From Pedococcus aerophilus (GTDB taxonomy: Bacteria > Actinomycetota > Actinomycetes > Actinomycetales > Dermatophilaceae), in assembly GCF_039532215.1 (NCBI RefSeq), contig NZ_BAAARN010000001.1, forward strand, positions 2,279,942 to 2,343,941: 64,000 nucleotides of DNA, given 5' to 3'. A program made the position numbers and the translations under genes. This document shows, piece by piece, positions 36,361-44,381 of the stretch. Within the stretch, counting starts at the first letter, position 1. The number at the start of each line of letters is the position of its first letter. The notes beneath the pieces were generated by a model that was not told the DNA's origin, did no database searches, and was given only the letters and a program-made list of their open reading frames with translations.

Positions 36361-38283
36361 TCAGCGGACCGTGACCTCGGCGAGGGTCGCGCGGAACCGG
36401 CCGTCACCGACCTGCGACACCGAGGTGAACCAGACGATGACGTACTGGCCGTCGACCGCGGTGCCCTTGACCGTGACGTCACCGTCCTTGCCCTTGGACG
36501 TGCCCAGCTCGCCCGCGTTGTCGAGGGTGCGGTCCTTGCCGACGTAGACCGTGACGTCGGAGGGGTCGGGGAGCACGAGGTCGACCTCGGACACCTTGCG
36601 GACCTGGCCGAGGTCGATCCGGACGCCGACACCCTTCTTCAGCCCGCCGAGGTTGGCGCTGGCGTACCCCTCCGAGCTCCAGAAGGTGCCGGTCTTGCCG
36701 TCGAAGACCCGCGGGGCCTCGCCGTTGCGCTCGGCGTTGTCACCCTCGGGGTCGAAGCCGGTGGCGCTGAGGATCGCGAAGTCCTCGCCGCCGGCCTCTG
36801 TCGTGGCGGACTCGGTCGGGGCCGGGGTCTCGTCGGGGGTGACCGTGGTGGCCGGACCGGTCACGGTCACCGTGTCGGAGGGGGTGTCGAAGCCGAGGTT
36901 GGTCCCCGAACCGATCTTCGTCACGCCCCAGTAGCCCAGGGCCATGACGACCACGAGGAAGCCCGCGACGATGGCGAGCACGGTGCGGGACTGGTCGCGG
37001 GTGGTCTGCGCGGTCTCCTGCGGCAGCATCGGCAGCGGCGGGTCGAGCGGGGTGGAGTCCTCGACCAGCGCCTCGTCGAGGCTGATCCGGCGGGCGTCGG
37101 CACGCTCGGCAGCGGCTTCCTTGGCCGCCTTGCGGTCGGCGGCCTTGTCGGCCGCGGCCTTGGCGAACGACCCCACCTTGTGCGCGGCGGCACCCGCGGC
37201 CTGGCCGGCGGCCGTGCCTGCGGCACCGAGGGCGGAGCCCACCGCTGCCCCGGCGGCGCCGGCAGCTCCGGGTCCACCTGCCGCGCCTGCAGGCTGGGTG
37301 CGCTGGTCGCCGGGGGCGGCGAACACCTGGGTGTCCTGGTCGTATGGCGCGGCGCCGCCGCTGGCACCAGCGGCACCCTGCGCGGGGTCCTCGGCACGGT
37401 CCGGGGCGTTGCCCTGCGTGCGGCCCGCGGGGCCGTCACCCGGACCATCGCCCACCGGGAGGGCGATGGTCCGGTCGACGCCGTCGTCCACGGCACGCGT
37501 CGAGCTGCCACCGAGGCCGACGACCTGGGTGGGGGCCCAGGGGGCGATCTGCGAGGCGAAGTCGCCGGGGCTGAGCGGACCCTGGTCGTCGTTGAGGGTC
37601 AGCCGGCACAGGGCGTCGAGGTCCCCGGGGACACCCGCGGCGATCTCGGACGGCGCCGCCACACCACCGACGACGCGCGGGGCGTTCTCCAGGCCCGGCA
37701 CGGGGGTGGGCAGCGGCCAGCGACTGGTGAGCGCGGCATACGTCAGGGCCACCACTCCCACGGCGTCGAGGCGGGCGGCGCTCGCGGAGTCGAGGTCGTC
37801 GTCGGAGTCCATCGCGGCGGCGGTGGCGACGCCGCGGACCTTGATCGTGCCGTCGGGGGCGCGCAGGACCGAGTGCGGGGTGAGTCGGAGGTGGTGCAGG
37901 CCGCGCGACCGGGCTGCCTCCAGACCGGTCGCGGTCTCGCCGGCGATGCGGCGGGCCTCCTCGGCGGGCAGGCCGCCCTGCTCGAGGACCTGGGCGAGGG
38001 TGTGGGCCTCGGCGATGGCTTCCTCGACGTAGAACGCGGTCCCGTCAGAGCGGCCGACGTCGAGCACGCGGACCAGCCGGTGGTTGTCGAGGCCCGCGGC
38101 GCGGCGGGCGGCGTCGAGGGTCGCCGGGGCGTGCGCGTCGTCCTCGCCGAAGCAGACCACGACGACATCGCGCTCGAGGGTGGTGTCGTGGGCCGACCAG
38201 CGCTCGGCGTGCGGCAGCTTCTCCAGCCTGCGCTGCACGGCGTACCTTCCGCCCAGCACCGTCGAAGGGCCGACCCCGTGCAC
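36361..38283 (-). CDS. Membrane-anchored pseudokinase with C-terminal discoidin-like domain
   Basis: A 640-residue protein. The GTG at 38283 is preceded by AGGAGGAGG. Upstream ATGs (38370, 38391) lack such a site. Residues about 8-265 have a serine/threonine kinase fold (LGGRYAVQRRLE, HLRLTPHSVLRAPDGTIKVRG) but lack a canonical HRD and DFG, so it is a pseudokinase. A low-complexity Ala/Gly/Pro linker with a charged helix leads to one membrane helix (about 425-447). An extracytoplasmic F5/8-type domain ends the protein. In Mycobacterium the same modules are fused to MviN (Rv3910), where the phosphorylated pseudokinase recruits FhaA to control lipid II flipping. Here they form a separate gene next to murJ. 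Confidence 0.85.
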   Translation of the reverse strand: MHGVGPSTVLGGRYAVQRRLEKLPHAERWSAHDTTLERDVVVVCFGEDDAHAPATLDAARRAAGLDNHRLVRVLDVGRSDGTAFYVEEAIAEAHTLAQVLEQGGLPAEEARRIAGETATGLEAARSRGLHHLRLTPHSVLRAPDGTIKVRGVATAAAMDSDDDLDSASAARLDAVGVVALTYAALTSRWPLPTPVPGLENAPRVVGGVAAPSEIAAGVPGDLDALCRLTLNDDQGPLSPGDFASQIAPWAPTQVVGLGGSSTRAVDDGVDRTIALPVGDGPGDGPAGRTQGNAPDRAEDPAQGAAGASGGAAPYDQDTQVFAAPGDQRTQPAGAAGGPGAAGAAGAAVGSALGAAGTAAGQAAGAAAHKVGSFAKAAADKAADRKAAKEAAAERADARRISLDEALVEDSTPLDPPLPMLPQETAQTTRDQSRTVLAIVAGFLVVVMALGYWGVTKIGSGTNLGFDTPSDTVTVTGPATTVTPDETPAPTESATTEAGGEDFAILSATGFDPEGDNAERNGEAPRVFDGKTGTFWSSEGYASANLGGLKKGVGVRIDLGQVRKVSEVDLVLPDPSDVTVYVGKDRTLDNAGELGTSKGKDGDVTVKGTAVDGQYVIVWFTSVSQVGDGRFRATLAEVTVR

Positions 38284-38390
38284 GCTGCCTCCTCCTGGTT
38301 CGCCGCTGTGGTCGCGGGCCCGGGGGTCGATCAGGTCGCCGGTCCGGTCGCCGCTGCGCTGCGCTGTCATCCTAGGGTCTGCGTCCCGCA

Positions 38391-40067
38391 TCAGTGGCGA
38401 GGACGCAACCGACGCACCACGGGGTCGAGGAGCTGTCCGACCTCCTCGACGCGCATCACGTGGGCGAGGCCGAAGACGGACGCGAGGTAGACGACCGCGC
38501 CGAGCGACAGCTCGAGCAGCGCCCCGACCCACGTCTCCGCATCGACCCCGCTCCGGGCGAGCAGCCAGAGCACGGCGAGCGTGGGCAGGGCGGCCAGGAC
38601 CGAGGCCAGGACCAACCGGACGTAGACGCGGACGGTCGACCGCAGCCGCAGGGAGCCGAGCCGTCGTCGCAGCAGCCAGAACCCGACCAGCGCGGCGGCG
38701 AGGTTGCTCAGGGTCTGCCCGATGCCGACGATCACGCCGGCCCGCTCGGGCGCGGCGGCCAGGGCCAGCAGGTTCACTGCCGAGGCGACGACCGTGACGA
38801 GCACCTGGAGGCGGAACGGCGTCCGGGCGTCCTCGTAGGCGTAGAACACCCGCTGCACGAGGTAGAACCAGCCGAACGGGACCAGGCCGACCATCATCGC
38901 GACCATCACTCCGGAGATCGCCAGGGTCTGCTCGTGGCTGTTGCCGGGGAAGGCGACCCGGACGGCCTGGGGGCCGAGGACGGCCGCTGCGACGGTGACG
39001 GGGAGCAGGAGGACGGCCGGCATGCGCAGCCCGCGGCCGAGGTCGGAGACGACCGCGCGGTCGTCCCCGCGGTGCGCGGCCTGCGAGAGCCGGGTGAACA
39101 GCGCCGTCACCAGGGACACCGTGATCAGCGAGTGCGGGAGCATGAAGAGAAGGAAGGCGAGGCCGTACGCCGTGACGCCGGCACCGACGAGGTTGCGGCT
39201 CTCCAGCAGGTCGTTGGCCCGCGTCATCACCTTGGACGTGACGACGAACCCGAGCTGGCTCACCGCGACGGCGGCGAAGGTCCACACCGCCACCTTCGAG
39301 GCGCTGCGCAGTCCGACGCCGCGGAACCCCCAGACCGGGCGGTAGCGGAAGCCGATGCGGCGCAGCGGGAGCCACAGCGCCATCGCCTGCGCGACGACGC
39401 CGAGGGTCGCGGTGCCGGCGAGGAGCCAGACCATCGGACCGGTCCAGTCGGCGACGGCGATCTCCTCGCCGTGCACGAGGCGGAACGCCACGATGCCGAC
39501 GATGCCGACGACGTTGGCCAGTGCGGGAGCCCACATGTATGCCGCGAAGTGGCCGCGGGCGTTGAGCACCTGTCCCAGGAGCGTGTAGAGCCCGTAGAAG
39601 AACACCTGCGGAAGGCAGATGAGGGCGAACGCGGTGGCCAGGCCCAGGGTGGGGGAGTCCCAGCCCTGCGAGAACAGCCGGACGAGCAGCGGAGCGGCAG
39701 CGGTGACGACGAGCGTGGCGCCGAGCAGGAGCGCGAGCGACAGGGTGATCAGCCGGTTGACGAACTCGGTGCCGCCATCAGAGTCGGCCGAGGCCTTGGT
39801 GATCTGCGGGACGAGCACCGCGTTGAGCACGCCGCCGGCCAGCAGCAGGTAGAACTGGTTGGGCAGCGTGTTGGCGACCTGGAAGGTGTCGGCGGCGATG
39901 CCGATGCCGAGCGCAGAGGCCAGCAGCGACGCCCGCGCGAAGCCGAGCAGCCGGGAGACGATGGTGCCGGCGGCCATCACGGCGCTGGAGCGGGCCAGGC
40001 TGCTCTCGGTGGCGGGTGCTTCGGTGCGGCGGGACGGCTGGTCGCCGTCCTGCGAGGTCTCACTCAC
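38391..40067 (-). CDS. murJ: Lipid II flippase MurJ (MviN)
   Basis: A 558-residue polytopic protein of the MOP exporter superfamily with about fourteen membrane helices. Signature segments are SRLLGFARASLLASALG near residue 38 and DTFQVANTLPNQFYLLLAGGVLNAVLVP. Further on are PQVFFYGLYTLLGQVLNARGHF and the central PHSLITVSLVTALFTRLS. It flips undecaprenyl-linked peptidoglycan precursor across the membrane. The GTG start overlaps the DUF6049 stop by four bases. The pseudokinase gene begins 107 bases downstream and probably acts on this protein. Confidence 0.95.
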   Translation of the reverse strand: MSETSQDGDQPSRRTEAPATESSLARSSAVMAAGTIVSRLLGFARASLLASALGIGIAADTFQVANTLPNQFYLLLAGGVLNAVLVPQITKASADSDGGTEFVNRLITLSLALLLGATLVVTAAAPLLVRLFSQGWDSPTLGLATAFALICLPQVFFYGLYTLLGQVLNARGHFAAYMWAPALANVVGIVGIVAFRLVHGEEIAVADWTGPMVWLLAGTATLGVVAQAMALWLPLRRIGFRYRPVWGFRGVGLRSASKVAVWTFAAVAVSQLGFVVTSKVMTRANDLLESRNLVGAGVTAYGLAFLLFMLPHSLITVSLVTALFTRLSQAAHRGDDRAVVSDLGRGLRMPAVLLLPVTVAAAVLGPQAVRVAFPGNSHEQTLAISGVMVAMMVGLVPFGWFYLVQRVFYAYEDARTPFRLQVLVTVVASAVNLLALAAAPERAGVIVGIGQTLSNLAAALVGFWLLRRRLGSLRLRSTVRVYVRLVLASVLAALPTLAVLWLLARSGVDAETWVGALLELSLGAVVYLASVFGLAHVMRVEEVGQLLDPVVRRLRPRH

Positions 40068-42241
40068 CCGCGTGCCTCCACGGTCTGGGGGTCGGCACCA
40101 CGGTCGGGGCCGCGGTCGGTGCGGCTCGGTCGTCGCCGGACCGTGCGCACGATACCGAGGACGATGACGAGGGCTGCGACCCCACCCAGGACGAGGTAGA
40201 CCCAGTTGCCCGTGGGCGTGACCCGCACCTGGACGTCGGCACCCTGGCCGACGACGGTGCCGTCGGGCGTGGTGAGGGTGGTGCGCAGCGGCACCAGCCC
40301 GGCGGCGAGCGCGGTGACGCTGACGTTGACCGTGGCCCGGCTGCGCGGCCCGATCCGCAGGACGGAGGGCTGGCTGTCGATCTGGAGCCGGGGGTTGGAC
40401 GCCTCGACGGTGAGCTTGACGTCCTCCACGGGCACGTCGAGGTCGTTGGTCACCGTGATCTGGAGGCGGCCGGAGTCGGCGAGGAAGTTGATGGTGCCCG
40501 CGCTGACCTTGACGGCCGTGGTGGTCTGCTTCGTGGCGGCGCCCACCCGGCCGCTCAGGGTGTTCCAGGCGGTGGGGGCCGATCGCCAGCGCGTCGAGAC
40601 GAGCTGCTCGGCGGCCCGCGTCCAGGTGCGGGCGAACTCGTCGCCGTCGTCACGGATCTGGGCCACGCCGCGCACCGTCCGCAGGGTCTGCTCGAGCGCG
40701 GCGATCCGTGAGCTGGTGAGCACCGGCTTGCTCCCCGTGGTCGCCGGAGCGGTGGGGCGGGTGACCGGTGCGGCCTGGGTCGTGGCCGTCCGGCGGGCCT
40801 CCGCGAGCTGGGTCGACGTCGTCGACGGCGTCAGCCACGGCAGCGACTGGACGGTGTCGAAGAACCGGCGGGTCGCCTCGGGGTCGGGGTTGAACGAGCG
40901 GGGGGCGACCACGAAGACCGAGCGGCCGGAGGTGCCCGGCAGCTCCCCGAGCAGGGCGGCGGAGTCGGCGATGAACTGCTGCGTGCTGAGGACCGACTCC
41001 TGCGCCGAGGTCGTGCGGCCGAGCAGCGAGCTGAGTGAGTCGTCGTAGGCCAGCAGCGGCAGCCCGGTGGTGCTCCGCTGCGCGGCCCCCGGGGTCAGGC
41101 CGGTCAGCCCGGACGGCAGGGCGCTGCTCGAGGCCACCTGGCCGGCGAGGGACGGCACACGGAAGAGCTGGCGCAGCCCGGTCTCGGCGCGCGCCGTGTA
41201 GGTGCCGTCGGCCGGCCAGGCGATGTCGGCCCTGCCCCCGAGGGCCTCGGCCACGTCGGCGGAGCGGTCGACGAGGTCGCGGACCAGCCCGGTCGCCCCC
41301 GCCTGGCCGACGACCGCGCCGAGGTCGGCATCGGTGTCCGGGAGCACCCAGGGCGTGTGGCGGCGGGCCTGGGCGGTGATGCGCTCCTCCGTGGCCGTCC
41401 GCAGCGCGAGCTCCTGCGTCCCGGTGGCCCCGGCGTCGATGGGGTCGGGCAGCAGGGCCGGGGTGAGGCTCGGGTCCAGGGCCCAGGTCACCGGGGCGTC
41501 CTGGGTGGCGTCGAGCACCCGCGCCACCCGCGACGAGCCGTCCAGCGCAGATGTCCACGCGGCCTCGCGCTCTGTGCCACCGGCCCCGAAGAGGTTCGGG
41601 TCGGGGTCGAGCGTCAGGGGCACGGCCCACGAGATCGCCAGCGGTTGGTACTGCTTGATCCGCTGGTAGCCCGCGAAAGTCCGCACCACGCTGTCGGCCG
41701 ACTCAACGCTGAGCGGTATGGCGCCGTACGTCGCCTCCGCGCGGCGGGACGCGACGCCGGTCATGCTGATCCGGAAGCCGGCCGCGGTGCCGGGGGCGAT
41801 GGTGCCCTTGAGCCGGGTCGACCCGATGACCTCGCCCTGCGCCGGGGTGGTCTCGGTCGCCCAGGTGCGGACCGCCTCCCGGGTGTTGTCCATGCTGCCA
41901 GCGACCACCCGCACGGTCGGGCGGGCCAGGGGTGTGGTGCCGTCGTTGCGCACCGTCCCGGTGATGACCAGCGGCTGACCGGGGGCGACGACAGCAGGGC
42001 TGACGCCGGTCAGCTGGACGACGGCGCGGGCGTCCGCGGCGGCGACCGACGGCCGCTCGGCGGTGGTGGCCGCGGTGGTCGTCGTGGCCTTCGCGACCGA
42101 GGTGGAGGCGACGGCGGAGGGTGCGGCGGCCGTGGCGGTGAGGGAGGCGGCGGCGGTGGCGGTGGCTGTGGGGGCGGTGAGCGCCGCGGGCAGCACCAGG
42201 GCTGCCGCGGCGAGCACGCGGCATACCGGGACGCGCACCAT
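40064..42241 (-). CDS. DUF6049 family secreted/membrane protein
   Basis: A 725-residue protein. The N-terminal signal sequence is MVRVPVCRVLAAAALVLPAALTAPT, followed by a Thr/Ala-rich stretch. The large extracytoplasmic part contains Ig-like segments (VVQLTGVSPAVVAPGQPLVITGTV, VTNDLDVPVEDVKLTVEA). The C-terminal membrane helix (about 675-697) is followed by a short Arg-rich cytoplasmic tail, so it is a type I membrane protein. It corresponds in position to Rv3909, the conserved neighbour of mviN. Coupling to MurJ function is inferred from synteny. The ATG shares one base with the NUDIX stop (TGATG). Confidence 0.88.
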   Translation of the reverse strand: MVRVPVCRVLAAAALVLPAALTAPTATATAAASLTATAAAPSAVASTSVAKATTTTAATTAERPSVAAADARAVVQLTGVSPAVVAPGQPLVITGTVRNDGTTPLARPTVRVVAGSMDNTREAVRTWATETTPAQGEVIGSTRLKGTIAPGTAAGFRISMTGVASRRAEATYGAIPLSVESADSVVRTFAGYQRIKQYQPLAISWAVPLTLDPDPNLFGAGGTEREAAWTSALDGSSRVARVLDATQDAPVTWALDPSLTPALLPDPIDAGATGTQELALRTATEERITAQARRHTPWVLPDTDADLGAVVGQAGATGLVRDLVDRSADVAEALGGRADIAWPADGTYTARAETGLRQLFRVPSLAGQVASSSALPSGLTGLTPGAAQRSTTGLPLLAYDDSLSSLLGRTTSAQESVLSTQQFIADSAALLGELPGTSGRSVFVVAPRSFNPDPEATRRFFDTVQSLPWLTPSTTSTQLAEARRTATTQAAPVTRPTAPATTGSKPVLTSSRIAALEQTLRTVRGVAQIRDDGDEFARTWTRAAEQLVSTRWRSAPTAWNTLSGRVGAATKQTTTAVKVSAGTINFLADSGRLQITVTNDLDVPVEDVKLTVEASNPRLQIDSQPSVLRIGPRSRATVNVSVTALAAGLVPLRTTLTTPDGTVVGQGADVQVRVTPTGNWVYLVLGGVAALVIVLGIVRTVRRRPSRTDRGPDRGADPQTVEARG

Positions 42242-42735
42242 CACCCGTCTCCGGCCAGACGGTGCCAGGCCTGCCTGGCGATGCGACGCTCGTTCGGGAA
42301 GGTCAGGTGCTCGTGGGCCTCGCGCAGCGGGAGCCAGGCCACGTCGACGGCCTCGTGGTCGGGGTCGTTCTCGATGGTGAGCCGGCCGCCGGTGGCCTCG
42401 AGGAGGTAGTGGTGCACGAACTTGTGCACGCGGTGGTCGCTCGTGGCGAACCAGTAGTCGATGGTGCCGAGCTCGGTGAGGACGCGGCCCTCGATGCCGG
42501 TCTCCTCGGCGACCTCGCGCTCGGCGGTCTCGGGGAGGGTCTCGTCGTTCTCGCGGTGACCCTTGGGCAGGCACCACTCGATGCGTCCCGCGCGGTTGCG
42601 GCGCGCGATGACGGCGATGCGGGCGACGCCGTCGTGGACGTCGACGACGATGCCACCGGCGGAGCGTTCCTCGACCGCGGGCAGGCGCGCGCGGCTGGGG
42701 CCCAGCCGTTCGGGATCGCGCGCGGGGGAGGTCAC
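42241..42735 (-). CDS. NUDIX hydrolase (MutT-like)
   Basis: A 164-residue protein with a full Nudix box, GHRENDETLPETAEREVAEETGI (GX5EX7REUXEEXGU), at about 60-82. These Mg-dependent enzymes hydrolyse nucleoside diphosphates linked to another moiety, including oxidised nucleotides. The position corresponds to Rv3908 (MutT4). It is the first gene of the minus-strand series NUDIX-DUF6049-murJ and is divergent from the CCA-adding enzyme gene, 35 bases away. Confidence 0.92.
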   Translation of the reverse strand: MTSPARDPERLGPSRARLPAVEERSAGGIVVDVHDGVARIAVIARRNRAGRIEWCLPKGHRENDETLPETAEREVAEETGIEGRVLTELGTIDYWFATSDHRVHKFVHHYLLEATGGRLTIENDPDHEAVDVAWLPLREAHEHLTFPNERRIARQAWHRLAGDG

Positions 42736-42756
42736 CCGGTCACTCTAACGAGCGCC

Positions 42757-42770
42757 TAGGCTTGTCCCTC
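42757..42770 (+). promoter_or_regulatory. -10 box for leaderless cca transcript
   Basis: TAGGCT (42757-42762) lies eight bases upstream of the GTG at 42771. That is the arrangement of actinobacterial leaderless genes, in which transcription starts at the first base of the start codon. No clear -35 or ribosome binding site is present, which agrees with this reading. Confidence 0.5.
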
Positions 42771-44273
42771 GTGTCCACCGCTGATCCCCGCGAGCCGAAG
42801 GCCGGCGCTCTCGCCGCCCCGCCGGAGCTGCTGCGGGCGGCGACCGCCCACCTCGCCCCCGTGGTGCCCCTGCTCACCGAGCTCGGTGACCTGTTCGCCG
42901 CCGCCGGTCACGAGCTGGCCCTCGTCGGCGGCCCGGTACGCGACGCGTTCCTCGGGCGCGTCTCGCCCGACCTCGACTTCACGACGAGCGCCTCGCCGGA
43001 CGAGTCGCTCGCGGTGCTGAAGCCGTGGGCCGACGCCCACTGGGACATGGGGCGCGAGTTCGGGACGGTCGGCGTGCGCCGCGGCGAGCACACCATCGAG
43101 GTGACGACGTACCGCGCCGACGCCTACGACGGGCAGACCCGCAAGCCCGTCGTGGCCTTCGGCGACAACCTCGAGGACGACCTGGTCCGCCGGGACTTCA
43201 CGGTCAACGCGATGGCGCTGCGGCTGCCGTCGATGGAGTTCGTCGACCCGCACGACGGACTCACCGACCTCGCGGCGCGACGGCTGCGGACCCCCGGGAC
43301 GCCCGAGGTGTCGTTCGGCGACGACCCGCTGCGGATGATGCGGGCGGCCCGGTTCGCCGCGCAGCTCGGGGTGTCGGTGGCCCCCGAGGTGCGCTCGGCG
43401 ATGGAGCAGATGGCGCCCTCGATCGGGATCGTGTCGGCCGAGCGGGTGCGTGACGAGCTGGTCAAGCTGCTGCTCGCCCCGACACCCCGACCCGGCCTGC
43501 GGCTGCTCGTCGAGACCGGCCTGGCCGACCACGTCCTGCCCGAGCTGCCGGCGCTCAAGCTCGAGATCGACGAGCACCACCGCCACAAGGACGTCTACGA
43601 GCACTCCCTCACGGTGCTCGACCAGGCCATCGCGCTCGAGGGCCCGGCCGACGGGGACGCCGCGTCGGTGCCCGGACCCGACCTGTGGCTGCGCCTCGCG
43701 GCCCTGCTGCACGACATCGGCAAGCCGGCGACCCGGCGGTTCGAGGACGGCGGCGGGGTGTCCTTCCACCACCACGAGGTCGTGGGCGCCAAGCTCGCCG
43801 CCAAGCGGCTCAAGGCGCTGCGGTTCGACAAGGACACGGTGAAGGCGGTTGCCCGGCTCACCGAGCTGCACCTGCGGTTCCACGGGTACGGCGACGGCCA
43901 GTGGACCGACTCGGCCGTGCGCCGCTACATCACCGACGCCGGACCGCTGCTGCCCCGCCTGCACCGGCTGACCCGCTCGGACTCCACCACCCGCAACGCC
44001 CGCAAGGCCGCCCGGCTGTCTCGGACCTACGACGACCTCGAGGTCCGGATCGCCGCGCTGCAGGAGGCCGAGGAGCTGGCGGCGGTGCGGCCGGAGCTCA
44101 ACGGCAACGAGATCGCCGAGGTCCTCGGCATCCGCCCCGGGCCGGTGCTGGGTCGCGCCTACTCGTTCCTGCTCGAGGTGCGCCTCGACCGGGGCCCGAT
44201 CGGGCGTGACGCCGCTGCCGCTGCGCTGAGGGAGTGGTGGGCCCAGCAGCCGGAGTCGACCGACCCGACCTGA
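42771..44273 (+). CDS. cca: CCA tRNA nucleotidyltransferase
   Basis: Adds or repairs the 3' CCA of tRNA with CTP and ATP. 500 residues. The nucleotidyltransferase head has LVGGPVRDAFLGR and the metal-binding DLDF, followed by RRDFTVNAMA and the DPLRMMRAARFAAQLG motif. An HD domain follows (HHRHKDVYEHSLTVLDQA, LLHDIGKPATR). The C-terminal tail is helical. The GTG at 42771 is chosen over the TTG at 42762 because the -10 box overlaps the latter. It corresponds to pcnA (Rv3907c) beside MutT4 in mycobacteria. Confidence 0.93.
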   Translation: MSTADPREPKAGALAAPPELLRAATAHLAPVVPLLTELGDLFAAAGHELALVGGPVRDAFLGRVSPDLDFTTSASPDESLAVLKPWADAHWDMGREFGTVGVRRGEHTIEVTTYRADAYDGQTRKPVVAFGDNLEDDLVRRDFTVNAMALRLPSMEFVDPHDGLTDLAARRLRTPGTPEVSFGDDPLRMMRAARFAAQLGVSVAPEVRSAMEQMAPSIGIVSAERVRDELVKLLLAPTPRPGLRLLVETGLADHVLPELPALKLEIDEHHRHKDVYEHSLTVLDQAIALEGPADGDAASVPGPDLWLRLAALLHDIGKPATRRFEDGGGVSFHHHEVVGAKLAAKRLKALRFDKDTVKAVARLTELHLRFHGYGDGQWTDSAVRRYITDAGPLLPRLHRLTRSDSTTRNARKAARLSRTYDDLEVRIAALQEAEELAAVRPELNGNEIAEVLGIRPGPVLGRAYSFLLEVRLDRGPIGRDAAAAALREWWAQQPESTDPT

Positions 44274-44368
44274 CACGGGCTGCCTGAACACTCATCGGTG
44301 CTGGCCAGGCTGCCTGGGGGCGCCCGGCGCGCCTTGGGCACGATTGCTCGCGATTGTGCCTCGTTGGC

Positions 44369-44381
44369 TACTCTGGCCACC
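44369..44381 (+). promoter_or_regulatory. -10 box for leaderless start of polysaccharide operon
   Basis: TACTCT (44369-44374) followed by seven bases and GTG (44382) fits a leaderless promoter. TTGCTC at 44344-44349 is a possible -35 with a 19-base spacer. This is the only promoter-like element before the long plus-strand series, so it probably drives the cluster. Confidence 0.45.

Noticed and set aside
38284..39534. Upstream extension of the pseudokinase frame
   Set aside because: It runs antiparallel in frame over murJ with no domain. The strong AGGAGGAGG site before the GTG at 38283 and the start of kinase homology define the gene.
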